This document shows positions 8,166 to 15,891 of a stretch of 64,000 nucleotides of DNA, in pieces; position 1 is the stretch's first letter, and the number at the start of each line of letters is the position of its first letter. This DNA is from Ramlibacter sp. GTDB lineage: Bacteria > Pseudomonadota > Gammaproteobacteria > Burkholderiales > Burkholderiaceae_C. A program made the translations under genes and the position numbers. The stretch covers positions 558,001-622,000 of the forward strand of contig JADJPY010000012.1 of the NCBI GenBank assembly GCA_016713005.1, given 5' to 3'. The notes under the pieces were generated by a model, which saw only the letters and a list, made by a program, of their open reading frames with translations, was not told the origin of the DNA and made no database searches.

Positions 8166-9470
8166 ATGACCGACTACAACTACTACCTGGCCCAGTTCGT
8201 CGATATCCACGGCCGGCCCAAGGCCAAGCTTGTGCCGGCCAAGCACCGGGAGATGATTTTTTCCAGCGGAGCGGGCTTCGCTGGCTTTGCCATAGCCGGC
8301 ATGGGCATGGGGCCGCACGGGCAGGAGTTCATGGCGGTGGGGGAGCGCGACGCCGTCCGTCCCGTACCGTGGATGCCGGGTACCGCCGTGGTCACTTGCG
8401 ATGGCCATGTGCAGGGCAAGCCGCATGCGCTGGATTCGCGCGTGATTGCCAGGAAGGCGCTGGCCGATTTCCGCCAGGTGACAGGTCTGGAGTTTTTCAC
8501 CGGCATGGAGCCCGAGTTCTTCCTGCTGCGGCGCAACGCGGATGGCGCCTATGTGGTCGCTACCGAGTCGGAATCGCTGGACAAACCCTGCTACGACTTC
8601 CGCCACCTGTCATCGGTGGCGCCGTTCCTGACCGAGCTGCAATCGGCTCTGGCTGCGGCAGGTATCGACGTCTACCAGATCGACCATGAGGATGCGAACG
8701 GCCAGTTCGAGATGAACTTCACGTACGACCGCGGCCTGCAGACGGCAGACAACCTGACGTACTTCAAGATGGCCGCCCAGGCCATTGCGCGCAAACACGG
8801 GATGCTGTGCCCGTTCATGCCCAAGCCCTTTGCCGAGCGTTCGGGGAGCGGTCTTCACGTGCACATGTCAGCGGGCAAGGCGCCGGGCAGCAACGCCTTC
8901 GAGGATGCTTCCGACCCGCGTGGCATGGGTCTCAGCCGCCTCGCATACCAGTTCCTGGGAGGGCTGATGGCCCACGCGGATGCCCTGACCGCGATCGCGG
9001 CGCCCAGCGTGAATTCGTACAAGCGTCTTGTCAAGTTGGGTTCGCGGTCGGGCGCTACCTGGGCGCCCATCAACATCGCGTACGGCGACAACAACCGCAC
9101 AGCGTTCGTCCGCATCCCGGGTGGTCGCCTCGAACTGCGCCTGCCGGATGCGGCTGCCAATCCGTACTTGTTGACGGCCGCCGTGATCCATGCGGGACTC
9201 GACGGCGTTGCCCGTCAGCTGGATCCCGGTGAGCCTTGCAACGAAAACCTCTACAGTCTCAGCGCCGCAGAACTGGCTGGCAAGGGCATCCGACGCTTGC
9301 CGACGTCGCTGCCGGATGCTCTGGACGCGCTGGAAGCCAGCACGGTCATGAACCAGGGTCTGGGCACAGCGTTTGTCCGGGAATTTGTCGACGTCAAGCG
9401 GCTGGAGTGCGACGAACTCCTCCTCAAGGTATCGCCGGCCGAGTTCAACCGGTACGTCGATTTCTATTGA
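8166..9470 (+). CDS. Glutamine synthetase-like ligase, type III / gamma-glutamylmethylamide synthetase family
   Basis: A 434-residue ligase of the glutamine synthetase fold. It has FFTGMEPEFFLL near residue 115 (metal-ligand glutamates), QIDHEDANGQFEMNF near 175, a His-rich GSGLHVHMS near 233, NSYKRL near 282 and NRTAFVRIPGGRLELR near 315, ending without the adenylylation-site C-terminus of GlnA-I. Length and motif spelling fit the GlnT / gamma-glutamylmethylamide synthetase branch, which couples glutamate to ammonia or methylamine with ATP. ATG 8166 is chosen because GAGAGGAG lies just upstream. It follows asnB by 38 nt and overlaps the next gene by one base. Next to a glycine decarboxylase, methylamine is the interesting candidate substrate. 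Ammonia remains possible. Confidence 0.82.
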   Translation: MTDYNYYLAQFVDIHGRPKAKLVPAKHREMIFSSGAGFAGFAIAGMGMGPHGQEFMAVGERDAVRPVPWMPGTAVVTCDGHVQGKPHALDSRVIARKALADFRQVTGLEFFTGMEPEFFLLRRNADGAYVVATESESLDKPCYDFRHLSSVAPFLTELQSALAAAGIDVYQIDHEDANGQFEMNFTYDRGLQTADNLTYFKMAAQAIARKHGMLCPFMPKPFAERSGSGLHVHMSAGKAPGSNAFEDASDPRGMGLSRLAYQFLGGLMAHADALTAIAAPSVNSYKRLVKLGSRSGATWAPINIAYGDNNRTAFVRIPGGRLELRLPDAAANPYLLTAAVIHAGLDGVARQLDPGEPCNENLYSLSAAELAGKGIRRLPTSLPDALDALEASTVMNQGLGTAFVREFVDVKRLECDELLLKVSPAEFNRYVDFY

Positions 9471-10678
9471 TGCCGGTCCCCGGCAAGGTCCTGTTCGTCT
9501 GCTATGGCAGCGGGCATGTCCGCATGGTTGTGCCGGTGGCCAAGGCCTTGCAGGAAGCCGGCCTGGCGCGTGTTCAGGTCCTGGGGCTGACCACTGCCGC
9601 AACAGTGGTCCGCAATGCCGGTCTCGAATTGCTCCAGATCAAGGATTTCCTGCTTGAGCACGACGCCCCGGCGCTGGCCATGGGGCGGGAACTTGTCGCT
9701 GCAATGGGTGAGGTTGCAGATATCGACGAAAGCATTGCCTACATGGGACTGTGCTACGCCGAACTGGTCTCCCGTGTTGGGCCTGATCAGGCGAGACTGC
9801 GCTACGCACGGGATGGTCGGCAGGCGTTCCTGCCCGAGGCGCTGCTGTCGCGGATCCTGCGCGCGGTGTCACCGGATCTGCTGGTGGCTACAAATTCCCC
9901 GCGGGCAGAGCGCGCCGCCGTGATGGCGGCGGGGTCTCTCGGCATTCCTTCGGTCTGTCTGGTAGATCTCTTCGCGGTGGATGAAGTGATCTGGATTGGT
10001 GTGCCTGGCTATGCCACGCGGGTGTGCGTTCTCAATGAACAGGTGCGGCAGTTCCTGGTGGAATCCGGCCGCCGTCCGGACGAGGTTTCTGTGACGGGGA
10101 ACCCGGCCTTTGACGCCTTGCTGGACCCGCGACTGCATGACGAAGGGCAGGCCTTGCGCCGGGCACAGGGATGGGAAGACAAGCTTGTTCTGCTGTATCC
10201 CACCCAGGTTGAGCCTGCGTTTCATCCATTTAACGGCCGACCGGGAGACGTGACACTGCCGTCTCGGCTGTTGGCCTCCCTGGTGCATTGGGTCCAGCAA
10301 CAGGAGAACGTGGTGCTGTGCGTGCGGCCACGCGCGGGTGAGCCCGCGCCTGCGTTGCCACAGGGAACCAGCTTCCGGGTGGCGGGTCAGGACTGGCCCC
10401 TGCCGACCCTGCTGGCGGCGGTGGACGCTGTGGCAACGCTCAATTCGACGGTCGGGCTGGAGGGTGCCCTGTCCGGCGCGCGGGTCATCCAGGTGCTGGG
10501 CTCGGTGTTCGACGAGGCGATGCCACTGGCACGCTTCGGACTGGCAGATGTGGCAGTTCCGTTTGACCAGCTGTCACCGGCTCTGGAACGACTCAGGACA
10601 TTGTCGCGCGGTGCCGCTGCCCGGCAAATGCAGGCCGCCACGCCCCGCGTGGTGGAGGTTCTGCGTGAATTTCTATAA
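9470..10678 (+). CDS. GT-B-fold protein, possible glycosyltransferase of the glycan cluster
   Basis: A 402-residue soluble protein with a two-Rossmann (GT-B / UDP-GlcNAc 2-epimerase-like) layout. The N-terminus VLFVCYGSGHVRMVVPVAKA resembles nucleotide-sugar-binding glycosyltransferases. GIPSVCLVDLF near residue 165, VTGNPAFDALL near 208 and LNSTVGLEGALSGARVIQVLG near 325 mirror the inter-domain and donor-binding regions of that fold. ATG 9470 overlaps the TGA of the preceding gene by one base. It is the only candidate glycosyltransferase in the cluster besides the initiating enzyme, so it may add the nonulosonic acid or a second sugar. It has no close named family that I recognise. Confidence 0.55.
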   Translation: MPVPGKVLFVCYGSGHVRMVVPVAKALQEAGLARVQVLGLTTAATVVRNAGLELLQIKDFLLEHDAPALAMGRELVAAMGEVADIDESIAYMGLCYAELVSRVGPDQARLRYARDGRQAFLPEALLSRILRAVSPDLLVATNSPRAERAAVMAAGSLGIPSVCLVDLFAVDEVIWIGVPGYATRVCVLNEQVRQFLVESGRRPDEVSVTGNPAFDALLDPRLHDEGQALRRAQGWEDKLVLLYPTQVEPAFHPFNGRPGDVTLPSRLLASLVHWVQQQENVVLCVRPRAGEPAPALPQGTSFRVAGQDWPLPTLLAAVDAVATLNSTVGLEGALSGARVIQVLGSVFDEAMPLARFGLADVAVPFDQLSPALERLRTLSRGAAARQMQAATPRVVEVLREFL

Positions 10679-10723
10679 TCAGGCTCATCCAGGCCAGTCG
10701 CCTCGGCCATCACCGATTTTCAT

Positions 10724-12040
10724 ATGTACCTGATTCCCAATCCGAAACCGGTTGATCTCGACGCGTTCGAGGCGCCGGACGATCTGGCCGACGTGAAGTA
10801 TGGCCTGCCTCGCCATGTGCATTTCTGCAAGCGCTGCGTCATCTCCAACCAGAGACCCAACTCGGCCGTTGAATACCAGCACACAAAAGCCAGTCGCAAA
10901 GTGACTATCGCTTTTGATGACGAGGATGTATGCGACGCCTGCCGGTTTGCCGAACAAAAGCATGGCCATATTGACTGGAAGGCCCGCGAGGACCAGCTGG
11001 CTGCCCTGTGTGACCGTTTCCGGAGCAAGTCGGGATACGACTGCCTGGTACCCGGCTCGGGAGGAAAGGACAGTTTCTATGCCTCCCATGTGTTGAAGAC
11101 CCGGTTCGGTATGCATCCGCTCACGGTGACCTGGGCGCCGCATGTGTATACCGAGTGGGGCTGGAAGAACTTCCAGTCCTGGTTGCATGCCGGATTTGAC
11201 AACTACCTGATGACGCCGAATGGGCGGGTACACCGCCTTTTGACCCGGCTGGCGGTGGAGAACCTGTTCCATCCCTTCCAGGCGTTCATATTCGGCCAGA
11301 AGTCGCTGGCTCCCAAGATGGCGGTATTGCACGACATTCCCTTTGTCATCTATGGCGAGAACGAGGCCGAGTACGGCAATCCGATTGGCGACACGAGCAG
11401 CGCCAAGCGCGACTGGTCTTATTTCACGTCTGCGGACAAGTCCTCGATCTATCTGGGGGGTACGTCGCTGGCCAGCCTGTACAACGATTTCGGGCTCGAG
11501 GAGCAGGATCTGCTGCCCTATCTGCCGGCTGACCCGGTACAGATCGAGAAGAAGCAGGTCGAGGTGCATTACCTCGGGTACTACCTGAAGTGGCACCCCC
11601 AGAGCTGCTACTACTACGCTGTCGAGCATGGCGGTTTCGAGGCTTCTCCCGAGCGCACGCCCGGGACTTACAGCAAATACAACAGCATCGACGACCGCAT
11701 CGACGACTACCATTACTACACCACCCACATCAAGTTCGGGATTGGTCGGGCGACCTACGATGCGGCACAGGAAATCCGTTCGCGCGACATCACGCGCGAG
11801 GAGGGTGTGGCGCTTGTTCGCCGCTATGACGGCGAGTTGCCGGAACGCTTCATGGACGAGATCCTGCGTTACCTCAGCATCCCCGAAAAGGAGTTTCCCC
11901 AGGCCTCCAGGATGTTTGAGTCCCCGTTGATGGACCGGGCGTATTTCATGCAACTGGCCGACACGTTCAGATCCCCGCACTTGTGGAAACGCGAACGTGA
12001 CCAGTGGAAACTGCGCCACACCGTGTTTGGCCCCGCCTGA
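10724..12040 (+). CDS. N-acetyl sugar amidotransferase (WbpG/PseA family)
   Basis: A 438-residue ATP-pyrophosphatase that converts an N-acetyl group on a sugar to an acetamidino group using ammonia. It has an N-terminal zinc-like cysteine set (C35, C38, C70, C73), then the PP-loop SGGKDS at 112-117 and family stretches VTWAPHVYTEWGWKNFQSW near 134 and GENEAEYGNP near 210. Homologues (WbpG in Pseudomonas O-antigen, PseA and PtmG in flagellin nonulosonic acids) work with HisH/HisF-like partners, which are exactly the next two genes. ATG 10724 follows a 45-nt gap. The likely acceptor is the 5- or 7-acetamido group of the nonulosonic acid or a precursor. Confidence 0.87.
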   Translation: MYLIPNPKPVDLDAFEAPDDLADVKYGLPRHVHFCKRCVISNQRPNSAVEYQHTKASRKVTIAFDDEDVCDACRFAEQKHGHIDWKAREDQLAALCDRFRSKSGYDCLVPGSGGKDSFYASHVLKTRFGMHPLTVTWAPHVYTEWGWKNFQSWLHAGFDNYLMTPNGRVHRLLTRLAVENLFHPFQAFIFGQKSLAPKMAVLHDIPFVIYGENEAEYGNPIGDTSSAKRDWSYFTSADKSSIYLGGTSLASLYNDFGLEEQDLLPYLPADPVQIEKKQVEVHYLGYYLKWHPQSCYYYAVEHGGFEASPERTPGTYSKYNSIDDRIDDYHYYTTHIKFGIGRATYDAAQEIRSRDITREEGVALVRRYDGELPERFMDEILRYLSIPEKEFPQASRMFESPLMDRAYFMQLADTFRSPHLWKRERDQWKLRHTVFGPA

Positions 12041-12053
12041 AGTCGGGGAGCCG

Positions 12054-12809
12054 ATGGCGCGCCTGCGAATCATTCCCCGCCTCGACATCAAGGGGCCGAA
12101 CCTGATCAAGGGCATACGGCTGGAAGGCTTGCGGGTGGTGGGCGATCCGCATGAATTTGCCTTGCGTTACTACGAACAGGGGGCCGACGAACTGGTCTTC
12201 ATGGATATCGTGGCCAGCCTCTACCAGCGGAACAATCTCACCGACATCATTGCCCGCGCAGCCAACCGGGTGTTCATCCCGATCACGGTGGGGGGCGGTA
12301 TCCGGTCAATTGAAGATGTGAACACCCTGCTACGCTCTGGCGCAGACAAGGTTGCCATCAATACGGCCGCGATCGCGCGACCTGGGCTGATCACCGAGGT
12401 CTCAAAACGCTACGGGGCCCAGTGCATGGTGCTGTCTGTGGAGGCAAAGGCTTGCGGGTCGGGACAGTGGGAGGCCTATACCGACAACGGGCGCGAGCAT
12501 ACCGGGTTGGATGTGGTCGACTGGATCCAGAAGGCAGTCGAGCTGGGTGCCGGCGAGGTGCTGCTGACTGCCGTGGACAAGGAGGGCACGCGCAAGGGAC
12601 TGGACCTTGCGTTGTTGCAGGCCGTCACGGCGCGGGTGGATGTGCCCGTCATTGTCAGTGGTGGCTTCGGCCCGGTTGGGGACCTGGCAGGTGCAGCAGA
12701 CTCTGGTGCCTCCGGCGTGGCGATCGCCGACGCCCTGCATTGGCAACGCACGACCGTATCCGCGCTCAAGCAGGAGGCGCAGGCCATGGGACTGGAGGTG
12801 CGGCTTTGA
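12054..12809 (+). CDS. HisF-like ammonia-channel partner of the sugar amidotransferase
   Basis: A 251-residue (beta/alpha)8 barrel homologous to imidazole glycerol phosphate synthase subunit HisF. Seen: IIPRLDIKGPNLIKG with D11 conserved, phosphate loops VGGGIRS (79-85) and VSGGFG (201-206), and LLTAVDKEGT near 170. The second catalytic aspartate of true HisF (AIDAK) is replaced by glutamate (E130 in LSVEAK), so it is probably not a histidine-pathway cyclase. In WbpG/PseA systems this paralogue receives ammonia from HisH and passes it to the amidotransferase. ATG 12054 has a CGGGGAG ribosome-binding site. It overlaps hisH by TTGA. Confidence 0.85.
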   Translation: MARLRIIPRLDIKGPNLIKGIRLEGLRVVGDPHEFALRYYEQGADELVFMDIVASLYQRNNLTDIIARAANRVFIPITVGGGIRSIEDVNTLLRSGADKVAINTAAIARPGLITEVSKRYGAQCMVLSVEAKACGSGQWEAYTDNGREHTGLDVVDWIQKAVELGAGEVLLTAVDKEGTRKGLDLALLQAVTARVDVPVIVSGGFGPVGDLAGAADSGASGVAIADALHWQRTTVSALKQEAQAMGLEVRL

Positions 12810-13456
12810 GCACCCGGGACGTCACGGTGATCGATTACGGCATTGGCAATCTGCTCAACGTGGTGCGCGCCCTGCAGCATAACGGGGCATCGGTGACCGT
12901 TGTGGACCGGGCAGGGCAGGTGAACCACTTGCCCGAACGCCTGGTGCTGCCGGGCGTTGGTGCCTTCGCGGACGGGATGAGCGAGTTGCGGGAGCGCGGG
13001 TTTGACGACCTGGTGCGGCGCTTTGCCGACACCGGGCGACCGTTCCTGGGTATCTGTGTGGGCGCGCAGATGCTGTTCGACGTGGGGGAAGAGTTTGGCG
13101 AACACGCAGGGTTGGGGCTTATTGCAGGTCGCGTACGGCCGGTGGCCGCGCAGGGCGTCACAGGAAAACGCCACTGCATCCCCCATATTGGCTGGAGCCG
13201 GCTGGAGAGGCCGCCGGCCTGTGAAACGTGGGGCAACTCCATCCTTGCACGCATGCCAGCCGGCGAGCCGGTGTATTTTGTCCACTCCTTCGCACCGGAG
13301 CCGGCGCGCGAGGCAGATCGTCTTGCCGATACCTACTATGACGGGGTGCGCATTTGCGCGGCGGTGCGACGGGACCAGATCTACGGGTGCCAGTTCCATC
13401 CGGAGCGCAGCGCCGAATTCGGGTTGGGTGTTCTCTCGGCCTTTCTGGAGCTTTGA
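12806..13456 (+). CDS. HisH-like glutaminase partner of the sugar amidotransferase
   Basis: A 216-residue class I glutamine amidotransferase homologous to HisH. It releases ammonia from glutamine for the HisF-like partner. The catalytic triad is intact: C84 in GICVGAQ (usually GICLGMQ), H198 and E200 in QFHPERS. The oxyanion-strand motif LPGVGAF is at 48-54. The start is TTG, giving a TTGA overlap with the preceding stop. Its position directly behind the HisF-like gene and the amidotransferase marks it as the second, glycan-specific copy. If the glutamine synthetase-like enzyme makes gamma-glutamylmethylamide, this protein could instead release methylamine; that is speculation. Confidence 0.86.
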   Translation: MSTRDVTVIDYGIGNLLNVVRALQHNGASVTVVDRAGQVNHLPERLVLPGVGAFADGMSELRERGFDDLVRRFADTGRPFLGICVGAQMLFDVGEEFGEHAGLGLIAGRVRPVAAQGVTGKRHCIPHIGWSRLERPPACETWGNSILARMPAGEPVYFVHSFAPEPAREADRLADTYYDGVRICAAVRRDQIYGCQFHPERSAEFGLGVLSAFLEL

Positions 13457-13457
13457 C

Positions 13458-14420
13458 ATGCTCCGCGTGCTGATCACTGGCCGTGGATCCATAGCCCGAC
13501 GCCATTTCCGGGAGTTGCGCGCCCTGGTTCCCGTCCTGGCCGTCGCGGTTGTTGCTGCGGAAGGGAACGTGGACGCCGAGTTGCAACCTTGCGAAGTCGT
13601 GAGCGACTTCGCCAAAGGGCTGGCCTGGGGGCCTGATGCGGTGGTGATTGCCAGTGTTTCGAGCCGTCACGCGGATGAACTTTCCGCCTGCCTGCACCAG
13701 GGCCTGCCCTGTCTGGCCGAGAAGCCTGTCGCGGTTTCGTCAGACCAGCTGGCGGATTTGCGCAGGACGGCGGGTGGCCGCATCCCTGCTGTCCAGGTTG
13801 GATGCAACCTGCGGCATGTCCCGGCACTGGTCCGCCTCAGGACACTGCTCAGCGGTGACACGCTGGGGCGCCTTGTGCGCGCACAACTGGAGGTCGGGCA
13901 GGACCTGGCCCAATGGCGCCCGGGACGTGACCTGCGTGGCTCATACAGTGCGGACCCGGCACTGGGTGGAGGGGTGGTATTTGATCTCGTCCACGAGATC
14001 GACATGGCCTGCTGGTTGCTCGGGCCGCTGCAGGTCGTGGCGGCCATTGGCGGGCATCTGTCCAGCCTGCCGATCGCTTCCGACGATGTGCACGTTGCGT
14101 TGCTGCGCAGCGCGTCGGGCACGCCCGTGACGGTTTCACTGGACTACGTCTCGCGGCAACCGGTACGCCGCTACACATTTGTGGGCGAGCACGGGACCCT
14201 GGTGTGCGACATGATGACTGGAGTCCTCAGCGTGACCGGGCGCGAAGGGGAACGCATCCTGAGCGGGGAGCCGGCCGATTTTGATGTCCGGCAGACCTAC
14301 AGGGTGCAGATGACCGACTGGCTCGCTGCATTGGCAGATCCTGAGCACCACCTCGTCTCGCCGCTGTCCGATGCGCTTGAGACAGCCGAACTGATGCTGG
14401 CCATGAAAGCCGCTGCATGA
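13458..14420 (+). CDS. Gfo/Idh/MocA-family oxidoreductase
   Basis: A 320-residue NAD(P)-dependent sugar oxidoreductase. The N-terminal Rossmann motif is GRGSIARRHFREL near residue 8, followed by the family signature EKPVAVS near 89 and a C-terminal alpha/beta substrate domain beginning around residue 120 (VGCNLRHVPAL) with GGGVVFDLVHEIDMACWLLG near 174, where H and D match the usual catalytic positions. It starts one base after the hisH stop and overlaps neuA by ATGA. Members in nonulosonic clusters oxidise, reduce or epimerise a sugar hydroxyl; the exact step here is unknown. Confidence 0.8.
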   Translation: MLRVLITGRGSIARRHFRELRALVPVLAVAVVAAEGNVDAELQPCEVVSDFAKGLAWGPDAVVIASVSSRHADELSACLHQGLPCLAEKPVAVSSDQLADLRRTAGGRIPAVQVGCNLRHVPALVRLRTLLSGDTLGRLVRAQLEVGQDLAQWRPGRDLRGSYSADPALGGGVVFDLVHEIDMACWLLGPLQVVAAIGGHLSSLPIASDDVHVALLRSASGTPVTVSLDYVSRQPVRRYTFVGEHGTLVCDMMTGVLSVTGREGERILSGEPADFDVRQTYRVQMTDWLAALADPEHHLVSPLSDALETAELMLAMKAAA

Positions 14421-15106
14421 ACATTTTCAGCATCTGTGCGCGGGGCGGGTCAGCGGGTGTGCCGGGCAAGAACATCCGTCCTCTTTGCGGCAAGCCCCTG
14501 ATCGCCTGGTCCATTGAGCAGGCGCTGGCCAGCGGCCTGGCTGATCGTGTCCTGGTTTCCACCGACAGTGAGGAGATCGCACAGGTTGCGCGTGCCTTCG
14601 GCGCCGAGGTGCCCTTCCTGCGCCCCGCCGCTCTTGCGACGGCCACCGCAGGGAAGTTGCCGGTCATCCAGCATCTGGTCGACTGGGTCGAGTCTCATGG
14701 TGAGCCGGTACGCCGCATCATTGACCTGGACCCGACGTCCCCGTTGCGGGACATCACCGACATCCAGGCTTGCGCAGCCCTGCTGGACGATGCAACCGAT
14801 CTCGTGATCACAGGGTACGAGTCGGACAAGAATCCGTACTTCAACATGGTCGAGCTCAAGCCCAGCGGCTTTTTTGAACGCGTGTGCCGGCCGCAGGTCG
14901 AAGTGTTCGGGCGGCAGTCGGCGCCACGGGTGTACGCGATGAACGCTTCAATCTACGCCTGGCATCGCGCAAGCCTGTCCGACTCGCTCTGGAATGCCTC
15001 GCGCATCCGGCTTCATGCCATGCCGCGCGAGCGGTCTATTGACATCGACCATCCGGTCGATTTTGACCTGGTCGAGTTGTTGATGAAAAAGAGAGGCCCA
15101 GTGTGA
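14417..15106 (+). CDS. neuA: Acylneuraminate cytidylyltransferase (CMP-nonulosonic acid synthetase)
   Basis: A 229-residue nucleotidyltransferase that activates a nonulosonic acid with CTP to the CMP-sugar used by glycosyltransferases. The N-terminal CTP-binding motif reads ARGGSAGVPGKNIRPLCGKP, followed by VSTDSEEIAQVA near 52, DLDPTSPLRDITDI near 105 and ERSIDIDHPVDF near the end, where the aspartates match metal-binding positions. ATG 14417 overlaps the preceding stop (ATGA) and its own stop overlaps the SDR start (GTGA). In the context of a legionaminic-type set it corresponds to LegF rather than sialic-acid NeuA; the symbol denotes the family. Confidence 0.9.
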   Translation: MNIFSICARGGSAGVPGKNIRPLCGKPLIAWSIEQALASGLADRVLVSTDSEEIAQVARAFGAEVPFLRPAALATATAGKLPVIQHLVDWVESHGEPVRRIIDLDPTSPLRDITDIQACAALLDDATDLVITGYESDKNPYFNMVELKPSGFFERVCRPQVEVFGRQSAPRVYAMNASIYAWHRASLSDSLWNASRIRLHAMPRERSIDIDHPVDFDLVELLMKKRGPV

Positions 15107-15891
15107 ATGATCCATTCCGGCTGGATGACAAGGTGGTCGCGCTCACTGGCGCAGCCGGCATCATTGGTGCCAGAGTGGTCCAGTCTTTTCTGGAAGCCGG
15201 GGCACGGGTGTTCGCACTGGACCGGAGCGCGGAACTGCTGGAGCAGCGCCTGGGCGCTCCGCACGGGCGACTGGTGACGTGCGTGGCAGACATATCCCGG
15301 CCGGACGAAGTCCGTCAGGCTTTCGGACGCGTGGAATCCGTCTGGGGTGTCCCGGACGTGCTGCTGAACAATGCGGCCGCCAAGTCGGCCAACTTCTTCG
15401 AGCCGTTCGAGTCCTTCTCCCTCGACGAGTGGAACGAGGTCATGTCTGTCAACCTGACGGGGGCGATGCTGTGCGCCCAGGTGTTCGGGACCGCGATGGC
15501 GACACGCGGAAGTGGGAGCATCGTCAACACCTTGTCGATTTACGGGATCGTCGGACCTGACCAGCGCATCTATGAAGGCTCGGAATATCTGGGCCGAGCC
15601 ATCAACACCCCGGCCATCTATGCTGCCAGCAAGGCTGGCCTGTGGGGCCTGACCCAATACCTGGCGACCTATTGGGGACATCGTGGCGTGCGGGTCAATG
15701 CGGTCACCCCGGGAGGGGTGTTCAGCGGGCAGAACCAGACGTTTGTGGACAACTATTCCCGTCGCACCCCCCTGGGGCGCATGGCGGATGCCGATGACAT
15801 GGCACACGCCATGCGTTACCTGGCCAGCGACGCATCCCGCTACATGACCGGACACAACCTGGTGGTCGATGGTGGGTGGACCGCATGGTAG
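15103..15891 (+). CDS. Short-chain dehydrogenase/reductase (PtmA-like)
   Basis: A 262-residue SDR. It has a TGAAGIIG cofactor motif near residue 15 (a TGxxxGxG variant), NNAA near 90, a serine in NTLSIYG near 147 and YAASK near 170, so the catalytic Tyr/Lys pair is present. GTG 15103 lies in a GTGA overlap with neuA. SDRs of this kind (PtmA) accompany legionaminic acid genes in Campylobacter, where a role in providing or modifying the precursor has been proposed. The insertion between the serine and the tyrosine (DQRIYEGSEYLGRAINTP) is longer than usual and may shape the sugar site. Confidence 0.8.
   Translation: MNDPFRLDDKVVALTGAAGIIGARVVQSFLEAGARVFALDRSAELLEQRLGAPHGRLVTCVADISRPDEVRQAFGRVESVWGVPDVLLNNAAAKSANFFEPFESFSLDEWNEVMSVNLTGAMLCAQVFGTAMATRGSGSIVNTLSIYGIVGPDQRIYEGSEYLGRAINTPAIYAASKAGLWGLTQYLATYWGHRGVRVNAVTPGGVFSGQNQTFVDNYSRRTPLGRMADADDMAHAMRYLASDASRYMTGHNLVVDGGWTAW

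Noticed and set aside
12054..13456. Histidine biosynthesis genes hisF and hisH
   Set aside because: No other his gene is near, the HisF-like protein has Glu in place of a catalytic Asp, and both directly follow a sugar amidotransferase known to need such partners.
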